A stretch of DNA of 24,709 nucleotides from positions 1 through 24,709 of the forward strand of contig DASRPD010000057.1 of the NCBI GenBank assembly GCA_035646535.1, read 5' to 3'. Each line of letters opens with the position of its first letter. The first letter of the stretch is position 1. Positions 14,778 through 24,100 of this stretch are shown one piece after another. Source of the stretch: DASRPD01 sp035646535. GTDB taxonomy: Bacteria > Actinomycetota > Acidimicrobiia > IMCC26256 > JANYLB01. The position numbers and the translations under genes were made by a program. The notes under the pieces were generated by a model. It was not told where the DNA came from. It searched no databases and was given only the letters and a program-made list of their open reading frames with translations.

Positions 14778-15481
14778 CCGCGCGGTTCGACCCGTCGGTG
14801 ATCCCAGGCGATCTCCGCGTCGCTCAGGCGCAGGTACATCGGCGTGAGCTCGTTCGGCGCGCAGAACTCCTCGCGCACCACGGCCGCGGTGGCGAGCTCA
14901 ACCAGCGCTCCGGCCCGGGGGCCGGCGGCCATCGCGCCGCCAGTTTCCACGTGCTCGAGGTCATCGAGCCCACACCGGTCGAGCAGTGCGGGCTCGCCTG
15001 CCAGCAGGACCTCGTCGCCGGTGGCTGCGAGGTCGCTCGCGAGCTCGTCGGGGCGGGAGACGGCGTAGTCGGAGATGCGCTGCAACCCGCCGGGCACGCC
15101 GCGGTACTTGGCGAAGAAGACCTCGTGGCGGCGCGCGTCGAGCACGGGCACGATGACGCGTCCCGAGTGGCGCAGGGGATACGCGACAAGATCGAGGGTG
15201 GCCACGCCGACCACAGGTATGCGCAGCGCCTGGGCAAGCACACGTGCGGTGGTGATCCCGACCCGCAGGCCCGTGAACAGCCCCGGCCCGGTGCCGGCCG
15301 CGATGGCGCTGAGCCCGCCCATGGTCACGTCGCTGCACCGGCAGAGGTCCGCGATGGCGGGCGCGAGGTCTTCCGCGTGGCGACGACCGGGTGGCAGGTC
15401 AAGCTCGGCGATCACGACGCCGTCGCGCGCCACAGCCACGCTGACGCGGGGAGTCGCAGTGTCGAAGCCAACCAGGTCCAT
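14774..15481 (-). CDS. tsaB: tRNA threonylcarbamoyladenosine biosynthesis protein TsaB
   Basis: TsaB is the non-catalytic ASKHA paralogue that scaffolds TsaD and TsaE in t6A synthesis. The product begins MDLVGFDTATPRVSVAVARD and continues with HAEDLAPAI, AIAAGTGPGLFTGLRVGI (the most diagnostic block), VVGVATLDLVAYPL and VPVLDARRHEVFFAKY. ATG 15481 gives 235 residues and lies two bases after the tsaE stop; GTG 15487, two codons upstream, would give the same GTGA four-base overlap seen at neighbouring junctions and is a real alternative. The frame extends further upstream into tsaE but without family similarity. Confidence 0.95.
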   Translation of the reverse strand: MDLVGFDTATPRVSVAVARDGVVIAELDLPPGRRHAEDLAPAIADLCRCSDVTMGGLSAIAAGTGPGLFTGLRVGITTARVLAQALRIPVVGVATLDLVAYPLRHSGRVIVPVLDARRHEVFFAKYRGVPGGLQRISDYAVSRPDELASDLAATGDEVLLAGEPALLDRCGLDDLEHVETGGAMAAGPRAGALVELATAAVVREEFCAPNELTPMYLRLSDAEIAWDHRRVEPRG

Positions 15482-15483
15482 CG

Positions 15484-15987
15484 TCACGGGCGCGCCTTGG
15501 CGTCGGCGAGCTGCGACTCGAGACGATCGGCGCGGGCGGTCCAGCTCGGCCCGTGGGGCATGAGCTCGATGGTTCGGCACTCCGCCCCCGCGCCCTCACT
15601 CCCGGGCGCACCCGCGTAGTGGAGGTCGACGTCAAGCCGATCGAGCGGCAGGAGCGGGCCGAGGAGGTCACCCCACTCGATGACGACCACTGCGTCGCCG
15701 TCGAGGTAGTCGTCGAAGCCGAGATCGTGCACCTCCTGGAGGTGAGTGAGCCGGTACGCGTCGACGTGCACGAGCCGAACGCGGCCCTCGTGCTCGTGCA
15801 CGAGGGTGAAGGTCGGGCTCGTGACCGGCGTGGCCACGCCGAGACCCTCGGCCAGGCCGCGGGTGAGGGTGGTCTTGCCCGCACCGAGGTCGCCGGTCAG
15901 CACGATCACGTCTCCCGGTTCGACGAGCCGGGCAATCGTGGCCCCGACCGCTCCGGTCTGCGCCGCGGACGCGCTGGTCACGATCAC
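15484..15987 (-). CDS. tsaE: tRNA threonylcarbamoyladenosine biosynthesis ATPase TsaE
   Basis: TsaE is the small P-loop ATPase that binds the TsaB-TsaD complex and is needed for multiple rounds of t6A formation. The 167 residues show Walker A GDLGAGKTT (32-40), SPTFTLVHEH (57-66), HVDAYRL (74-80) with D76, and VIEWGD (102-107). The core is followed by a divergent tail rich in Ala, Gly and Asp. The start is GTG 15987, overlapping the uracil-DNA glycosylase stop by four bases (GTGA), so it is probably translated by coupling. Confidence 0.95.
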   Translation of the reverse strand: MIVTSASAAQTGAVGATIARLVEPGDVIVLTGDLGAGKTTLTRGLAEGLGVATPVTSPTFTLVHEHEGRVRLVHVDAYRLTHLQEVHDLGFDDYLDGDAVVVIEWGDLLGPLLPLDRLDVDLHYAGAPGSEGAGAECRTIELMPHGPSWTARADRLESQLADAKARP

Positions 15988-16577
15988 GATGAGGCCCGCG
16001 CCAGGGCTCGCTTGACCAGCACGAAGTCGGCACGGACGTCGGCGAGGCGCGCTCCGCCCGAGCGCAGCACGGCCGAGGGATGCAACGTCGGGATGAGCAC
16101 GCGGTCTGCGTTGAGCCGGTCATCTCCGGCGGGGTACGGGTACTCGCGGCCGCGCATCTGGGTGATCCCCTGGGTGGTATCCAGCAGCAGCTTGGTCGCG
16201 AAGTTGCCGAGCGTGACGACGACGGTCGGCGCGATGAAGTCGAGCTGGGCTTCGAGGTACGGCCGACACGCCTCGATCTCGCTCGGTTGGGGATCGCGGT
16301 TGTCGGGCGGACGGCACTTCACGACGTTGGCGATGTAGGTGTCATCGCGGGTCAGCCCGATGCCGTCGATGAGCTTCGTGAGCAATTGGCCGGCCCGCCC
16401 CACGAAGGGGACGCCCTGCATGTCCTCTTGCGCGCCTGGTCCTTCGCCGACGAATAACAGATCGGCGTGCGGGTCGCCGACGCCGAACACGACCTGCGTG
16501 CGCGTCTCGGACAGCGCACAGGCCTCACAGCCGAGCGCGGCCTGCTCGAGCGCCTCGAAGGAGGCGAAGCTGCTCAC
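15984..16577 (-). CDS. Family 4 (Fe-S) uracil-DNA glycosylase
   Basis: This enzyme removes uracil from DNA, starting base excision repair. The 197 residues carry the family 4 signature: four Fe-S cysteines C17, C20, C88 and C104, motif 1 GEGPGAQED (44-52), PFVGRAGQLL (57-66), NVVKCRPPDNRDP (84-96) and motif 3 HPSAVLR (166-172). The open frame continues about 245 codons upstream inside the preceding gene, but that part is an antisense-like shadow of the hydrolase; GTG 16577 is the true start, with a GTGA overlap with the hydrolase stop. Its placement within a tsaE/alr operon is unusual compared with the mycobacterial order I know. Confidence 0.94.
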   Translation of the reverse strand: MSSFASFEALEQAALGCEACALSETRTQVVFGVGDPHADLLFVGEGPGAQEDMQGVPFVGRAGQLLTKLIDGIGLTRDDTYIANVVKCRPPDNRDPQPSEIEACRPYLEAQLDFIAPTVVVTLGNFATKLLLDTTQGITQMRGREYPYPAGDDRLNADRVLIPTLHPSAVLRSGGARLADVRADFVLVKRALARASS

Positions 16578-17566
16578 GCCGAGCGCCTCGGGTGGGCGCC
16601 GACCTCGCGGGCGAAGCCGACGATGAGCTCGTCGAGCTCTTTGGCTCGCTCGAGCATGAGCATGTGCCCGGCGCCGGGGAACAGCTCGAGGCGCGCGCCG
16701 GGAATGAGCTGGCTGATCCGGCGGGACTCGGCCGGCGGGGTGAGGAGGTCGGCGGTGCCACCCACGACGAGGGTCGGGAGGGTGATGGAGGCCAGCTCCG
16801 GCGTGAGGTCGAGCCCGAACAACGCTCGGGGCGCGCCGCGGTTGGTGTCGCGGGCGCACTCGCCGATCATCTGGCGGGTGAGCTCGACGTGGCTGGGTTG
16901 GGGTTCGGTACCGAACCCGACGCGGGCGGCCAGGAAGCCGAGATCGGGGTGGCGCAGCAGCCGACCGAAGTCGGGGCCGGCACCGACGAGGGTCTCGAGG
17001 GCAGTGCGCACGCCGCGCAGCTCGCTCACCCGAACCTTGGCCAACGTCGACAGGAGCACGAGGCCGTTGACGTGAGCAGCAGCGTGGGCGGCGTGGCGGG
17101 CTGCGTAGGCCTGCACCGCGATGCCGCCCATCGAGTGCCCGACGAGCACGGCGTCGGTGAGATCGAGCGCGTCGATCACGGTGCGGACGTCGGCGGCGAG
17201 GTTGTCGAGCGAGTGGCCGGTGTCGCCCGTCTCCGATTCGCCGTGGCCGCGGTGGTCGAACGCGACGACCTGGAATCCGGCGGCGGCCAGGGACTCGAAC
17301 TGCTTGACCCACGTCCGGTTCGAGAGCGTCACGCCGTGCGACAACACGATCGGTGGGCCGGTGCCGACCGTCCGGGTGGCGATGGTGCCGCCGTCGTGGC
17401 TCGGGAACCGGTGGAGCGCGCCGGGCGGGAGTGCGAAATCAGCGCCGGCGTCGGGATCGGGCCGGGCCCGGATCCGGGCGAGCGCGCTCCGTTCGAGCCC
17501 GTAGACGGCGCCGGCGAGTCCGGCCACGCCGAGCGCGGTACCGAGGAGGGCGCGGCGCGGGTTCAC
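16574..17566 (-). CDS. Alpha/beta-fold hydrolase with N-terminal membrane anchor
   Basis: The 330-residue product starts NPRRALLGTALGVAGLAGA (2-20), a probable membrane anchor or signal peptide, then a linker and an alpha/beta hydrolase domain: oxyanion strand SHGVTLSNRTW (76-86), FDHRGHGES (103-111), nucleophile S145 in GHSMGG (143-148), D273 in GGTADLL, and H301 in GAGHML. The triad is complete. The substrate cannot be predicted; esters or lactones are typical. GTG 17566 overlaps the alr stop by four bases (GTGA). An alpha/beta hydrolase between alr and tsaE also occurs in Streptomyces as I recall, suggesting a conserved if undefined role near the cell envelope. Confidence 0.9.
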   Translation of the reverse strand: MNPRRALLGTALGVAGLAGAVYGLERSALARIRARPDPDAGADFALPPGALHRFPSHDGGTIATRTVGTGPPIVLSHGVTLSNRTWVKQFESLAAAGFQVVAFDHRGHGESETGDTGHSLDNLAADVRTVIDALDLTDAVLVGHSMGGIAVQAYAARHAAHAAAHVNGLVLLSTLAKVRVSELRGVRTALETLVGAGPDFGRLLRHPDLGFLAARVGFGTEPQPSHVELTRQMIGECARDTNRGAPRALFGLDLTPELASITLPTLVVGGTADLLTPPAESRRISQLIPGARLELFPGAGHMLMLERAKELDELIVGFAREVGAHPRRSA

Positions 17567-18687
17567 GAGTACCTCCGGGGGACGCGGGGGCCGATGTTGC
17601 TCACGATCTCGTACGGAACGGTGTCGAGGCGCCGGGCCCATTCCACCGCCGTGACCGTTTCGTCGCCCTGGGAACCGATGAGGACGACCTCGTCGCCGAC
17701 CGCGACGGACGCGTCGCCGACGTCGACCATGAGCTGGTCCATCGTCACGGTTCCCGCGATCGGCGCCCGACGACCACCCACGAGCACCTCCCCGCCGACG
17801 TGGCCGAGGTTGCGGGGAACACCATCCGCGTAGCCGAGCGGAACGGTCGCGACGTGCGCCGTCTCGGTCAGGGTGTGGCGGAGCCCGTACGACAGCCGCG
17901 CACCCGCCGGCAGCGTCTTCACCAGGGTGACTCGGGCTTTGAGCGCCATCGCCGGCTGCAACGTGGCGTGACCGGCGAGCGCGGCGGACGGCGCGATGCC
18001 GTACATCGCGATCCCGGCGCGCACCAGGTCGTAGCGGGCGCGCTCGAACGCGAGTGCGCCGGCCGAGTTGGCCGCGTGGCGCAGCCCGAGGTCGCGACCC
18101 GAGGCTGCCAACGCGCGGAGCAGCGCGTCGAAACGGTCGAGCTGGTCGTCGGTGTAGGGGTTGTCGGGTTCGTCAGCCACCGCGAGATGGGTACACACGC
18201 CGGCGAGCACCAGCTCCGAGTGCCCCGCGATCTCGTCCACGAGCCCCGGTGCGTCGTCGGGCGCACAGCCGACCCGGTGCATGCCGGTGTCGACCTTGAG
18301 GTGGACGGCGAGCGGCTCGGTCCGCCCGACGGTGGTGACCGCCTGGGCGAGGTGCGCAATGCCGGCGTGGGTGTACACGATCGGCGTGAGGTCGGCTTCG
18401 ACGACGGTCGTGGCCGCCTCGGCCGGCGGCTCCGCGAGCACGAGCACCGGTGCGTCGATGCCGTGGGCGCGCAGCGCGACCCCCTCTTCTACGAGCGCGA
18501 CGCCGAGACTGCGGGCACCGGCGTCGAGCGCAGCGCGGGCCACCTCGACCGCGCCGTGTCCGTAGGCATCGGCCTTCACGACCGCCATCACCTCGGCCGG
18601 GGCGACCACGTCGCCGATGGCGCGGATGTTCCGGCGGACTGCGTCGAGGTCGATCTCGACCCATGCCGGGCGGAACTGCTGGGTCAC
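17563..18687 (-). CDS. alr: Alanine racemase
   Basis: Alr interconverts L- and D-alanine with pyridoxal phosphate and supplies D-Ala for peptidoglycan. The 374 residues are full length. The PLP lysine is K38 in VVKADAYGHG (36-45), the second catalytic base is Y267 in RLSYGLRHT (264-272), and the substrate-side segments KVDTGMHRVG (131-140), HAANSAG (204-210), VRAGIAMYG (222-230) and TMDQLMVDVG (315-324) are all present. GTG 18687 overlaps the stop of the CBS gene by four bases (GTGA). It shares the unit with glmS, another peptidoglycan precursor enzyme. Confidence 0.97.
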   Translation of the reverse strand: MTQQFRPAWVEIDLDAVRRNIRAIGDVVAPAEVMAVVKADAYGHGAVEVARAALDAGARSLGVALVEEGVALRAHGIDAPVLVLAEPPAEAATTVVEADLTPIVYTHAGIAHLAQAVTTVGRTEPLAVHLKVDTGMHRVGCAPDDAPGLVDEIAGHSELVLAGVCTHLAVADEPDNPYTDDQLDRFDALLRALAASGRDLGLRHAANSAGALAFERARYDLVRAGIAMYGIAPSAALAGHATLQPAMALKARVTLVKTLPAGARLSYGLRHTLTETAHVATVPLGYADGVPRNLGHVGGEVLVGGRRAPIAGTVTMDQLMVDVGDASVAVGDEVVLIGSQGDETVTAVEWARRLDTVPYEIVSNIGPRVPRRYS

Positions 18688-19151
18688 GTCGTCGCGGCGA
18701 GGTGACGGACGATGTCGCCGCGGGTCGCGATGCCGACGAGCGCGCCGGCGTCGAGCACGGTGACGTGGGTGACGTCCCGCTCGTGCATGAGCGTGGCGAG
18801 GTCCTCGAGCGAGCCGTCGGGGCCGATGGACGGGAACTCTCGTTCCATCACGCCGTCTACCGTCGATGCGATGGCGCGTTTCAGCTCCTCGTCGTAACGC
18901 TTCGCGTCGCCGGGCAGCGTGAACTCGATGCCGGGCAGGATCGCGATGGTGGTCGGCAAGTGGAGCCGGGCCTCGGAGATGAGGAGGTCCTCGTCGCGCA
19001 GCAGCCCGACGACGGTGCCGGCCTCGTCGACGACGGGCGCGGCGCCGATGCCATGGTCGGCGAGTACGTCGGCCGCGGCGGCGAGACTCTGGTCGGGCCG
19101 GAGGGTCGCGACCTCGGTCGTCATGATCTCGCGCACGGCGATGGTGGGCAT
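18684..19151 (-). CDS. CBS-pair domain protein
   Basis: The 155 residues are two CBS domains and nothing else: CBS1 at about 1-62 (VREIMTTEVATLRPDQSLAA, then GAAPVVDEAGTVVGLLRDEDLL) and CBS2 at about 97-152 (VDGVMEREFPSIGPDGSL, then THVTVLDAGALVGIATRGDI), joined by a linker with LHLPTTIAILPGIEF. CBS pairs bind adenine nucleotides or similar ligands and often act as energy or ligand sensors. A separate target protein is not evident. ATG 19151 is chosen because AGGAGG precedes it and it shares one base with the nnr stop (TGATG). A CBS protein between nnr and alr may sense adenylates for the neighbouring enzymes, but this is inference. Confidence 0.93.
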   Translation of the reverse strand: MPTIAVREIMTTEVATLRPDQSLAAAADVLADHGIGAAPVVDEAGTVVGLLRDEDLLISEARLHLPTTIAILPGIEFTLPGDAKRYDEELKRAIASTVDGVMEREFPSIGPDGSLEDLATLMHERDVTHVTVLDAGALVGIATRGDIVRHLAATT

Positions 19152-20695
19152 CAGGCCTCCTGGGCAGGGGAATGGTACGGATCGGCGGCGTCGGCGCCCC
19201 GACCGGCCGGCGCCGTGAAGCCCGCGAGGACCTCCGGCAGGGCGGTGATCAGGTCGCCGGCCACCAGGCCAGTATGACCGGCCACGTCGGCGGCGCGGCC
19301 GTGCAGCCACGCGCCGGCGGCGCCGGCCTCGAACGGATCGAGGCGCGCGGCGACGAGCGCACCGATCATCCCCGACAGCACGTCGCCCGATCCGGCGGTC
19401 GCGAGCCAGGGTCCGCCGGTGGGGTCGATCACCGCCCGTCCGGTCGGCTCGGCGATCACGGCGCCCGGCCCCTTGAGGAGCACGACCGATTCCGAGTGGG
19501 CCGCGAGGCCACGCGCCGCGGCCAGGCGGTCGTCGCCGACGGGGTGACGGGCCAGGCGGGCGTACTCGCCCCCGTGGGGCGTGAGGATCGTCGCGGCGCC
19601 GGTGCCGGCCCGTGTGCGCAGCGGCGCGACGTCACCGGCGAGCGCGTTGAGCCCGTCGGCGTCGAGCACGATCGGCACGGACAGCTCGGCGACGAGCTGG
19701 CGTACGGCAGTCGCGGTGTCGGGATCACGACCGAGTCCGGGTCCGATCACCACCGCCGCGAACCGTGTCGCGAGCTCGAGCAATGGTGCCACTGCCTCGG
19801 TCGCGAGCGAGCCGCTCGGCGTCGCGGGCACCCCGGTGGTGATCACCTCACCGCCGGAGGCACTGGCCGCGGTCTGCGCGCCGGGCAGTGCGCACCACAC
19901 GATCCCGGCGCCGGTACGCATGGCCGCGTGGCTCACCATGAGCGGTGCACCGGTCATCCCCTGCGAGCCGCCGATCACGAGCAGGCCCCCTGCGCTCCAT
20001 TTCTGCGCGTCGGGCGCGCGCACCGGCAACCACGCGGCGACGTCGTCGCCGGTGGTGACGCCGGTGGAGGGCTCACCCGCGGGGAGGGTGACGTCGATGC
20101 CGATGTCGACGACGTCGACCGTTCCGGCGTGCGTCGAGCCCGGCGTGAAGAGGAGTCCGGGTTTGTACGCGGCGAAGCACACGGTGCGGTCGGCACGGAC
20201 CGCGACGCCGGCTGCATCGATGGCGTCGCCGGCGGAATCGGCACCGAGGACCCGGCCCGTGAGCCCGGCCACACCGGAGGGGACGTCGACGGCGACGCGT
20301 GCCCCGTCGAACGTAGCGGTCTCGCGCGCGAACCAGGCGGCATCTCCGTCGAGCGGCGCGCGCAGGCCGGTGCCGAACAGCGCGTCGACGAGCGCGTCAG
20401 CTCGCGCCAGCGAACGCGCGCATCGGTCGCGGTCGAACGTGTCGCCGAGCGTGAAGACGTCGACGCGCGCGCCCCAGCTCGCCAGGGCCCCGGCCGCGAC
20501 ATGGCCGTCACCACCGTTGTTGCCCGGCCCGCACACGATCGTGACCCGTCGCCCGTAGGTGCCGCCGAGCTCGGTGCGCACGGCACGGGCCACGGCGCGC
20601 CCGGCGCGGCCCATGAGCACGGCTCCGGGAGTTCCGGCGGCGATGGCCCGCTGGTCGGCGGCGCCCATCTGGCGCGGGGTGAGGGCGGGATCCAT
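19151..20695 (-). CDS. nnr: Bifunctional NAD(P)HX epimerase / ADP-dependent NAD(P)HX dehydratase
   Basis: This fused Nnr protein repairs NAD(P)H hydrates: the N-terminal YjeF_N epimerase domain (about 1-215) interconverts R and S forms and the C-terminal ribokinase-like domain (about 230-500) dehydrates S-NAD(P)HX. Landmarks are GPGNNGGDGH (56-65), VDVPSGVAG, FAAYKPGLLF, GGSQGMTGAP, GPGLGRDPDT, TPHGGEYARL, LLKGPGAVIA and the catalytic ATAGSGDVLSG with D438. Residue count (514) fits fused Nnr. ATG 20695 lies five bases after the acpS stop; the frame is open upstream without similarity. In M. tuberculosis the homologue also sits between glmS and alr. Confidence 0.95.
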   Translation of the reverse strand: MDPALTPRQMGAADQRAIAAGTPGAVLMGRAGRAVARAVRTELGGTYGRRVTIVCGPGNNGGDGHVAAGALASWGARVDVFTLGDTFDRDRCARSLARADALVDALFGTGLRAPLDGDAAWFARETATFDGARVAVDVPSGVAGLTGRVLGADSAGDAIDAAGVAVRADRTVCFAAYKPGLLFTPGSTHAGTVDVVDIGIDVTLPAGEPSTGVTTGDDVAAWLPVRAPDAQKWSAGGLLVIGGSQGMTGAPLMVSHAAMRTGAGIVWCALPGAQTAASASGGEVITTGVPATPSGSLATEAVAPLLELATRFAAVVIGPGLGRDPDTATAVRQLVAELSVPIVLDADGLNALAGDVAPLRTRAGTGAATILTPHGGEYARLARHPVGDDRLAAARGLAAHSESVVLLKGPGAVIAEPTGRAVIDPTGGPWLATAGSGDVLSGMIGALVAARLDPFEAGAAGAWLHGRAADVAGHTGLVAGDLITALPEVLAGFTAPAGRGADAADPYHSPAQEA

Positions 20696-20700
20696 CGGCG

Positions 20701-21135
20701 TCAGCCCAACGCCACCGCGACGGCCATCGCGGTGGTGTCGGTGTGGGTGAGACTCAGGTGCCACGTCGCGACACCTCGGCGCTCGGCGAGCTCGGCGGCT
20801 TTGGCGTGCAGCGCGATCAGGGGTTGACCGCTGCGGGCGCGGATCACCTCGACGTCTCGCAGCGCGAACTTCCACAAGCCCACACTCATGGCTTTCATCA
20901 CCGCTTCCTTGGCGCCGAATCGGGCCGCGAGGCGAGGCGCGGGCTCGCGGTGCGCGAACGCGTACTCGCGCTCGGCATCGCTGAACAGACGGGTGAGGAG
21001 CCGTTCCCCGCGCCGGTCCATGGCGCGGCGGAACCGGTCGACGTCGACGAGGTCAGTACCGATGCCGAGCACGTGCGGGGCCGGACACGACGCGCTCGGC
21101 CCGGCCGGCGTGGGTGTGCCGGCGGGCTCAGCCAC
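20701..21135 (-). CDS. acpS: Holo-[acyl-carrier-protein] synthase
   Basis: AcpS transfers 4'-phosphopantetheine from CoA to apo-ACP for fatty acid synthesis. The core begins VLGIGTDLVDVDRFRRAM, with D in GTDLVDV as metal ligand, followed by RLFSDAEREYA, RLAARFGAKEAVMKAM (E as second metal ligand) and LSLTHTDTTAMAVAVAL. The start is uncertain: GTG 21135 overlaps the glmS stop by eight bases and gives 144 residues with a 21-residue Pro/Ala-rich extension, while GTG 21072 gives 123 residues, closer to the usual 120-130. Neither has a Shine-Dalgarno, so I prefer the overlapping start. Confidence 0.92.
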   Translation of the reverse strand: MAEPAGTPTPAGPSASCPAPHVLGIGTDLVDVDRFRRAMDRRGERLLTRLFSDAEREYAFAHREPAPRLAARFGAKEAVMKAMSVGLWKFALRDVEVIRARSGQPLIALHAKAAELAERRGVATWHLSLTHTDTTAMAVAVALG

Positions 21136-24100
21136 GCCGCCAACGGTCCGCGAGGGAGGCAACCGGCTCGGTGAGCAGCGCGGCGATGTCGAGCTCGCCG
21201 AGGCGGGAGTCATCGAACGTCGGCTCGGTCTCGGTGACCGCGCCGCGCAGCGCGGCGTAGCGGTGCCGGTACCCCTCGAGCACGCTGCGGGCCGCTCCGG
21301 GGGCAAGCCGGTCGTGGAACTGCACGTGGAGCAGGGTCAGGCCCACGGTCTGGGTGCCTTTCACCTCGGGCACGAACACGAGGGTCCGGCCGTCGCTGCG
21401 ACCGCGGGCGACGGTGACCTCCCGCTCGAGGGCCACGAGCTGCTTGGTGCCCCGCAGCCTGGGGTCGGCCTCCGTGCGGGAGCGGAGCTGGGTCGCGAGC
21501 CCGCCCCGGTCGATGACCTGGAGCGTCGCGTCGCGCTCGACGTCTCCGTCGATGCGGTAGCGGGTGAAGCCGGTGACCTGCGCGACGGCCCGGTCGAGCG
21601 CCACGACGGTGCGCAGCGCCCGGTAGCTCAGGTTGTCGCGGGCGACTCCGGTGGCGAGCAGCTCCTGCACCAACGGGACACCCAGGAGGCTCTCGTCGGC
21701 CCGGGAGATCCCGACGGTCACGGTCTTGGCCTGGTGCTTGATCGCGTCGACCGGGCGGGTGAGCTGCTCGATGGCCTCGGTGAGCGCGGCGGTGAGGTCT
21801 TCGACCACGACACTCGGGGTGCCGACCTTGCCGTAGTCCACTTGGTACACGTCGAGCGGGACGATGCCGGTGGCGTAGCGGAGCAAGGAGGCAACCCGCA
21901 CGGCGGTCGCGGCCTCGAGGCTGCCGTCGTACTCACCGGCGCGCAGGGCATCGAAGAACCGAGCGGTCACGCCGTCGAGCTCGCGTTGCAGCTCGGCGAG
22001 CACAACGTCGGGATCCTGGCCCGTGGTGGCGACGGCGGCTTCGATCGCGGCTCGTGCCTCACGCAGCGGCCGGGCCGACGCGTCGATCGCGAGCGCGGCC
22101 TCGTAGCCGAACAGGTGGCCGGCCATCGCCGACAGCACGAACGCGAGCGACGGGTGCACGCAGGGAACCCGAATCGTGTCGAGCGCGACCGAGTCGAAAC
22201 GTGACTCGTCCTCGTTGCTGACCACCACGGCGGCGGCCTTGTGCGCCCGGTATATCGCCAGCTCCTTGGTGACATCATCCGCGTTGGAACCGGACAGGCC
22301 GGCGGCGCAGACGAGGATGAGCGGCTCCGACGACAGATCGATGTGCTTCTTGTCCTCGGTGACGTCACAGGCGATCGCCTTGTAACAGAGCTCCGAGAGC
22401 TTGATGCGCACCTCCTGGGCGGCGACCCGGTTGGCGCCGTTGCCGACGACAGCCCAGGAGCGCCGTTGCGGCGCGTGGCGCTGGGCCGCGGCCGCGATGT
22501 CGGCGCGCCGCTCGAGCACGACGGCCATCGCGTCCGGAAGGTCACGCAGCCCCGCGAGCAGGCTCGCGTCGGCTGTGGTACCGCCGGAGGCGGTCGGCGC
22601 CACGCCGGTGAGGTCGTCCGCGAGCGCGAACGCGAGGAGGAACCCCGCAGCGATCTGCGCGTAGAAGGCCTTCGTCGACGCGACGCTCATCTCCACGTCA
22701 CGCCCGTCGGAGGTGTAGAGCACGCCGTCGGCCCGGTCAACGAGATCGCTGTGACGCCGGTTCACGATCGCGACGACCGCGGCGCCGCGAGCGCGCACGA
22801 GGTCCACCGTGCGGTTGGTGTCGGTCGTGGTGCCGCTCTGGCTGATCGCGACCACGAGCGTGTCGATCATGTCGGCGCCGAGGCGAAAGCCCGACAGCTC
22901 GGTGGCAGGCACGGCTTCGACGTGGATGCCGCCCTTGGCCTCGACCGCGCCGGCGAGCACGAGAGCGAGGCTCTGACCGGCCACGGCGGCCGTGCCCTGG
23001 CCGATCACCAGCACCCGGCGGATCTCACCGGAGCGCAGACGGGCTCGTAGATGATCGGGCAACGTCTCGGGGCCGAGCACCACGGCGAGGCGGCCGTCGC
23101 GTTCGACGAGCTTGCCGCGCAAGGTCTTGCGGAACGAGCCGGGCGCCTCGGAGATCTCCTTGAGGAGGAAGTGGGTGTAGTCGCCGCGGTCGATGTCGCG
23201 GGTCGTGATCTGGGCGACCGACACGTCGGCGTCGGTGAACGGAAGCTCCGTGCCGTCGTAGGCCTGACGGCGAATTCCGGCAAGCGTGCCCGCGCCGGGG
23301 GCGTCGAGCTCGACGACCTGACCGCGACTCGACTCGGCGTGCGCGACATCCGCGGGCGTCTCGCCGTCCATACGCACGTAACGCCCCGTCTCTTCGACCA
23401 ACCCGTAGGGCTCACTGGCGACGATGAACGCGTCCTCGGCGAGTCCGACATAGAGCGCTTGTCCGCTGCCCCGCAGCGCGAGCAACAGCCGATCGGGGTC
23501 GGCCGCGGTACTCGCACCAATCGCGACGGAGCCCTCGAAACCGGCGACGGCAGAGCGGAACGCCTCGGCGGGCGTGTCGCCGGCGCGCATCCGGTGGGCC
23601 GTGAGGGTGGGGATGACCTTGGCGTCGGTGGTGATCTCGCGGGCGAGGTCGAGGCCTTCGAGCGCGACGACGTCGGCGTGATTGTCGACGTCGCCGTTGA
23701 GCGCCGCGATCACGTATGGGCCCGTCACGTACGGGCCGGTCTCGTCGTGGCGTTCGTCACTGTTGAGCGGGTGCGCGTTGGCTTCGGAGATGATCCCGAC
23801 GCTGGCCCAACGGGTGTGGCCCAGCACGGTCACCTGCGCGGTCTCATTCGCGAGCGCGAGGTGCAGGAGCGCGTCCGCGCGGATCGCACGGCGCAGCGTG
23901 GCGGTGTTGTCACCCAGCTCGCCGATCTCGGCCGCGGCCTTGTACACGAACGACACGAGCCCGTCGGGGGTGCGCAGCGCGCCCGAACGGAACAGCGGAT
24001 CCGCGCCGCGCTCCGCGACGAGGCGGGAAACGGTGGGGTCGGCGAGGTCGAGCGCGTGGTCGCGCACGAGGAGGTGGAGGCCGGCCGAGTCGCGGCCGCG

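Noticed and set aside
16578..17312. N-terminal extension of the uracil-DNA glycosylase frame
   Set aside because: It overlaps the alpha/beta hydrolase in another frame and is arginine/proline low-complexity. The GTG at 16577 with a four-base overlap is the natural start.
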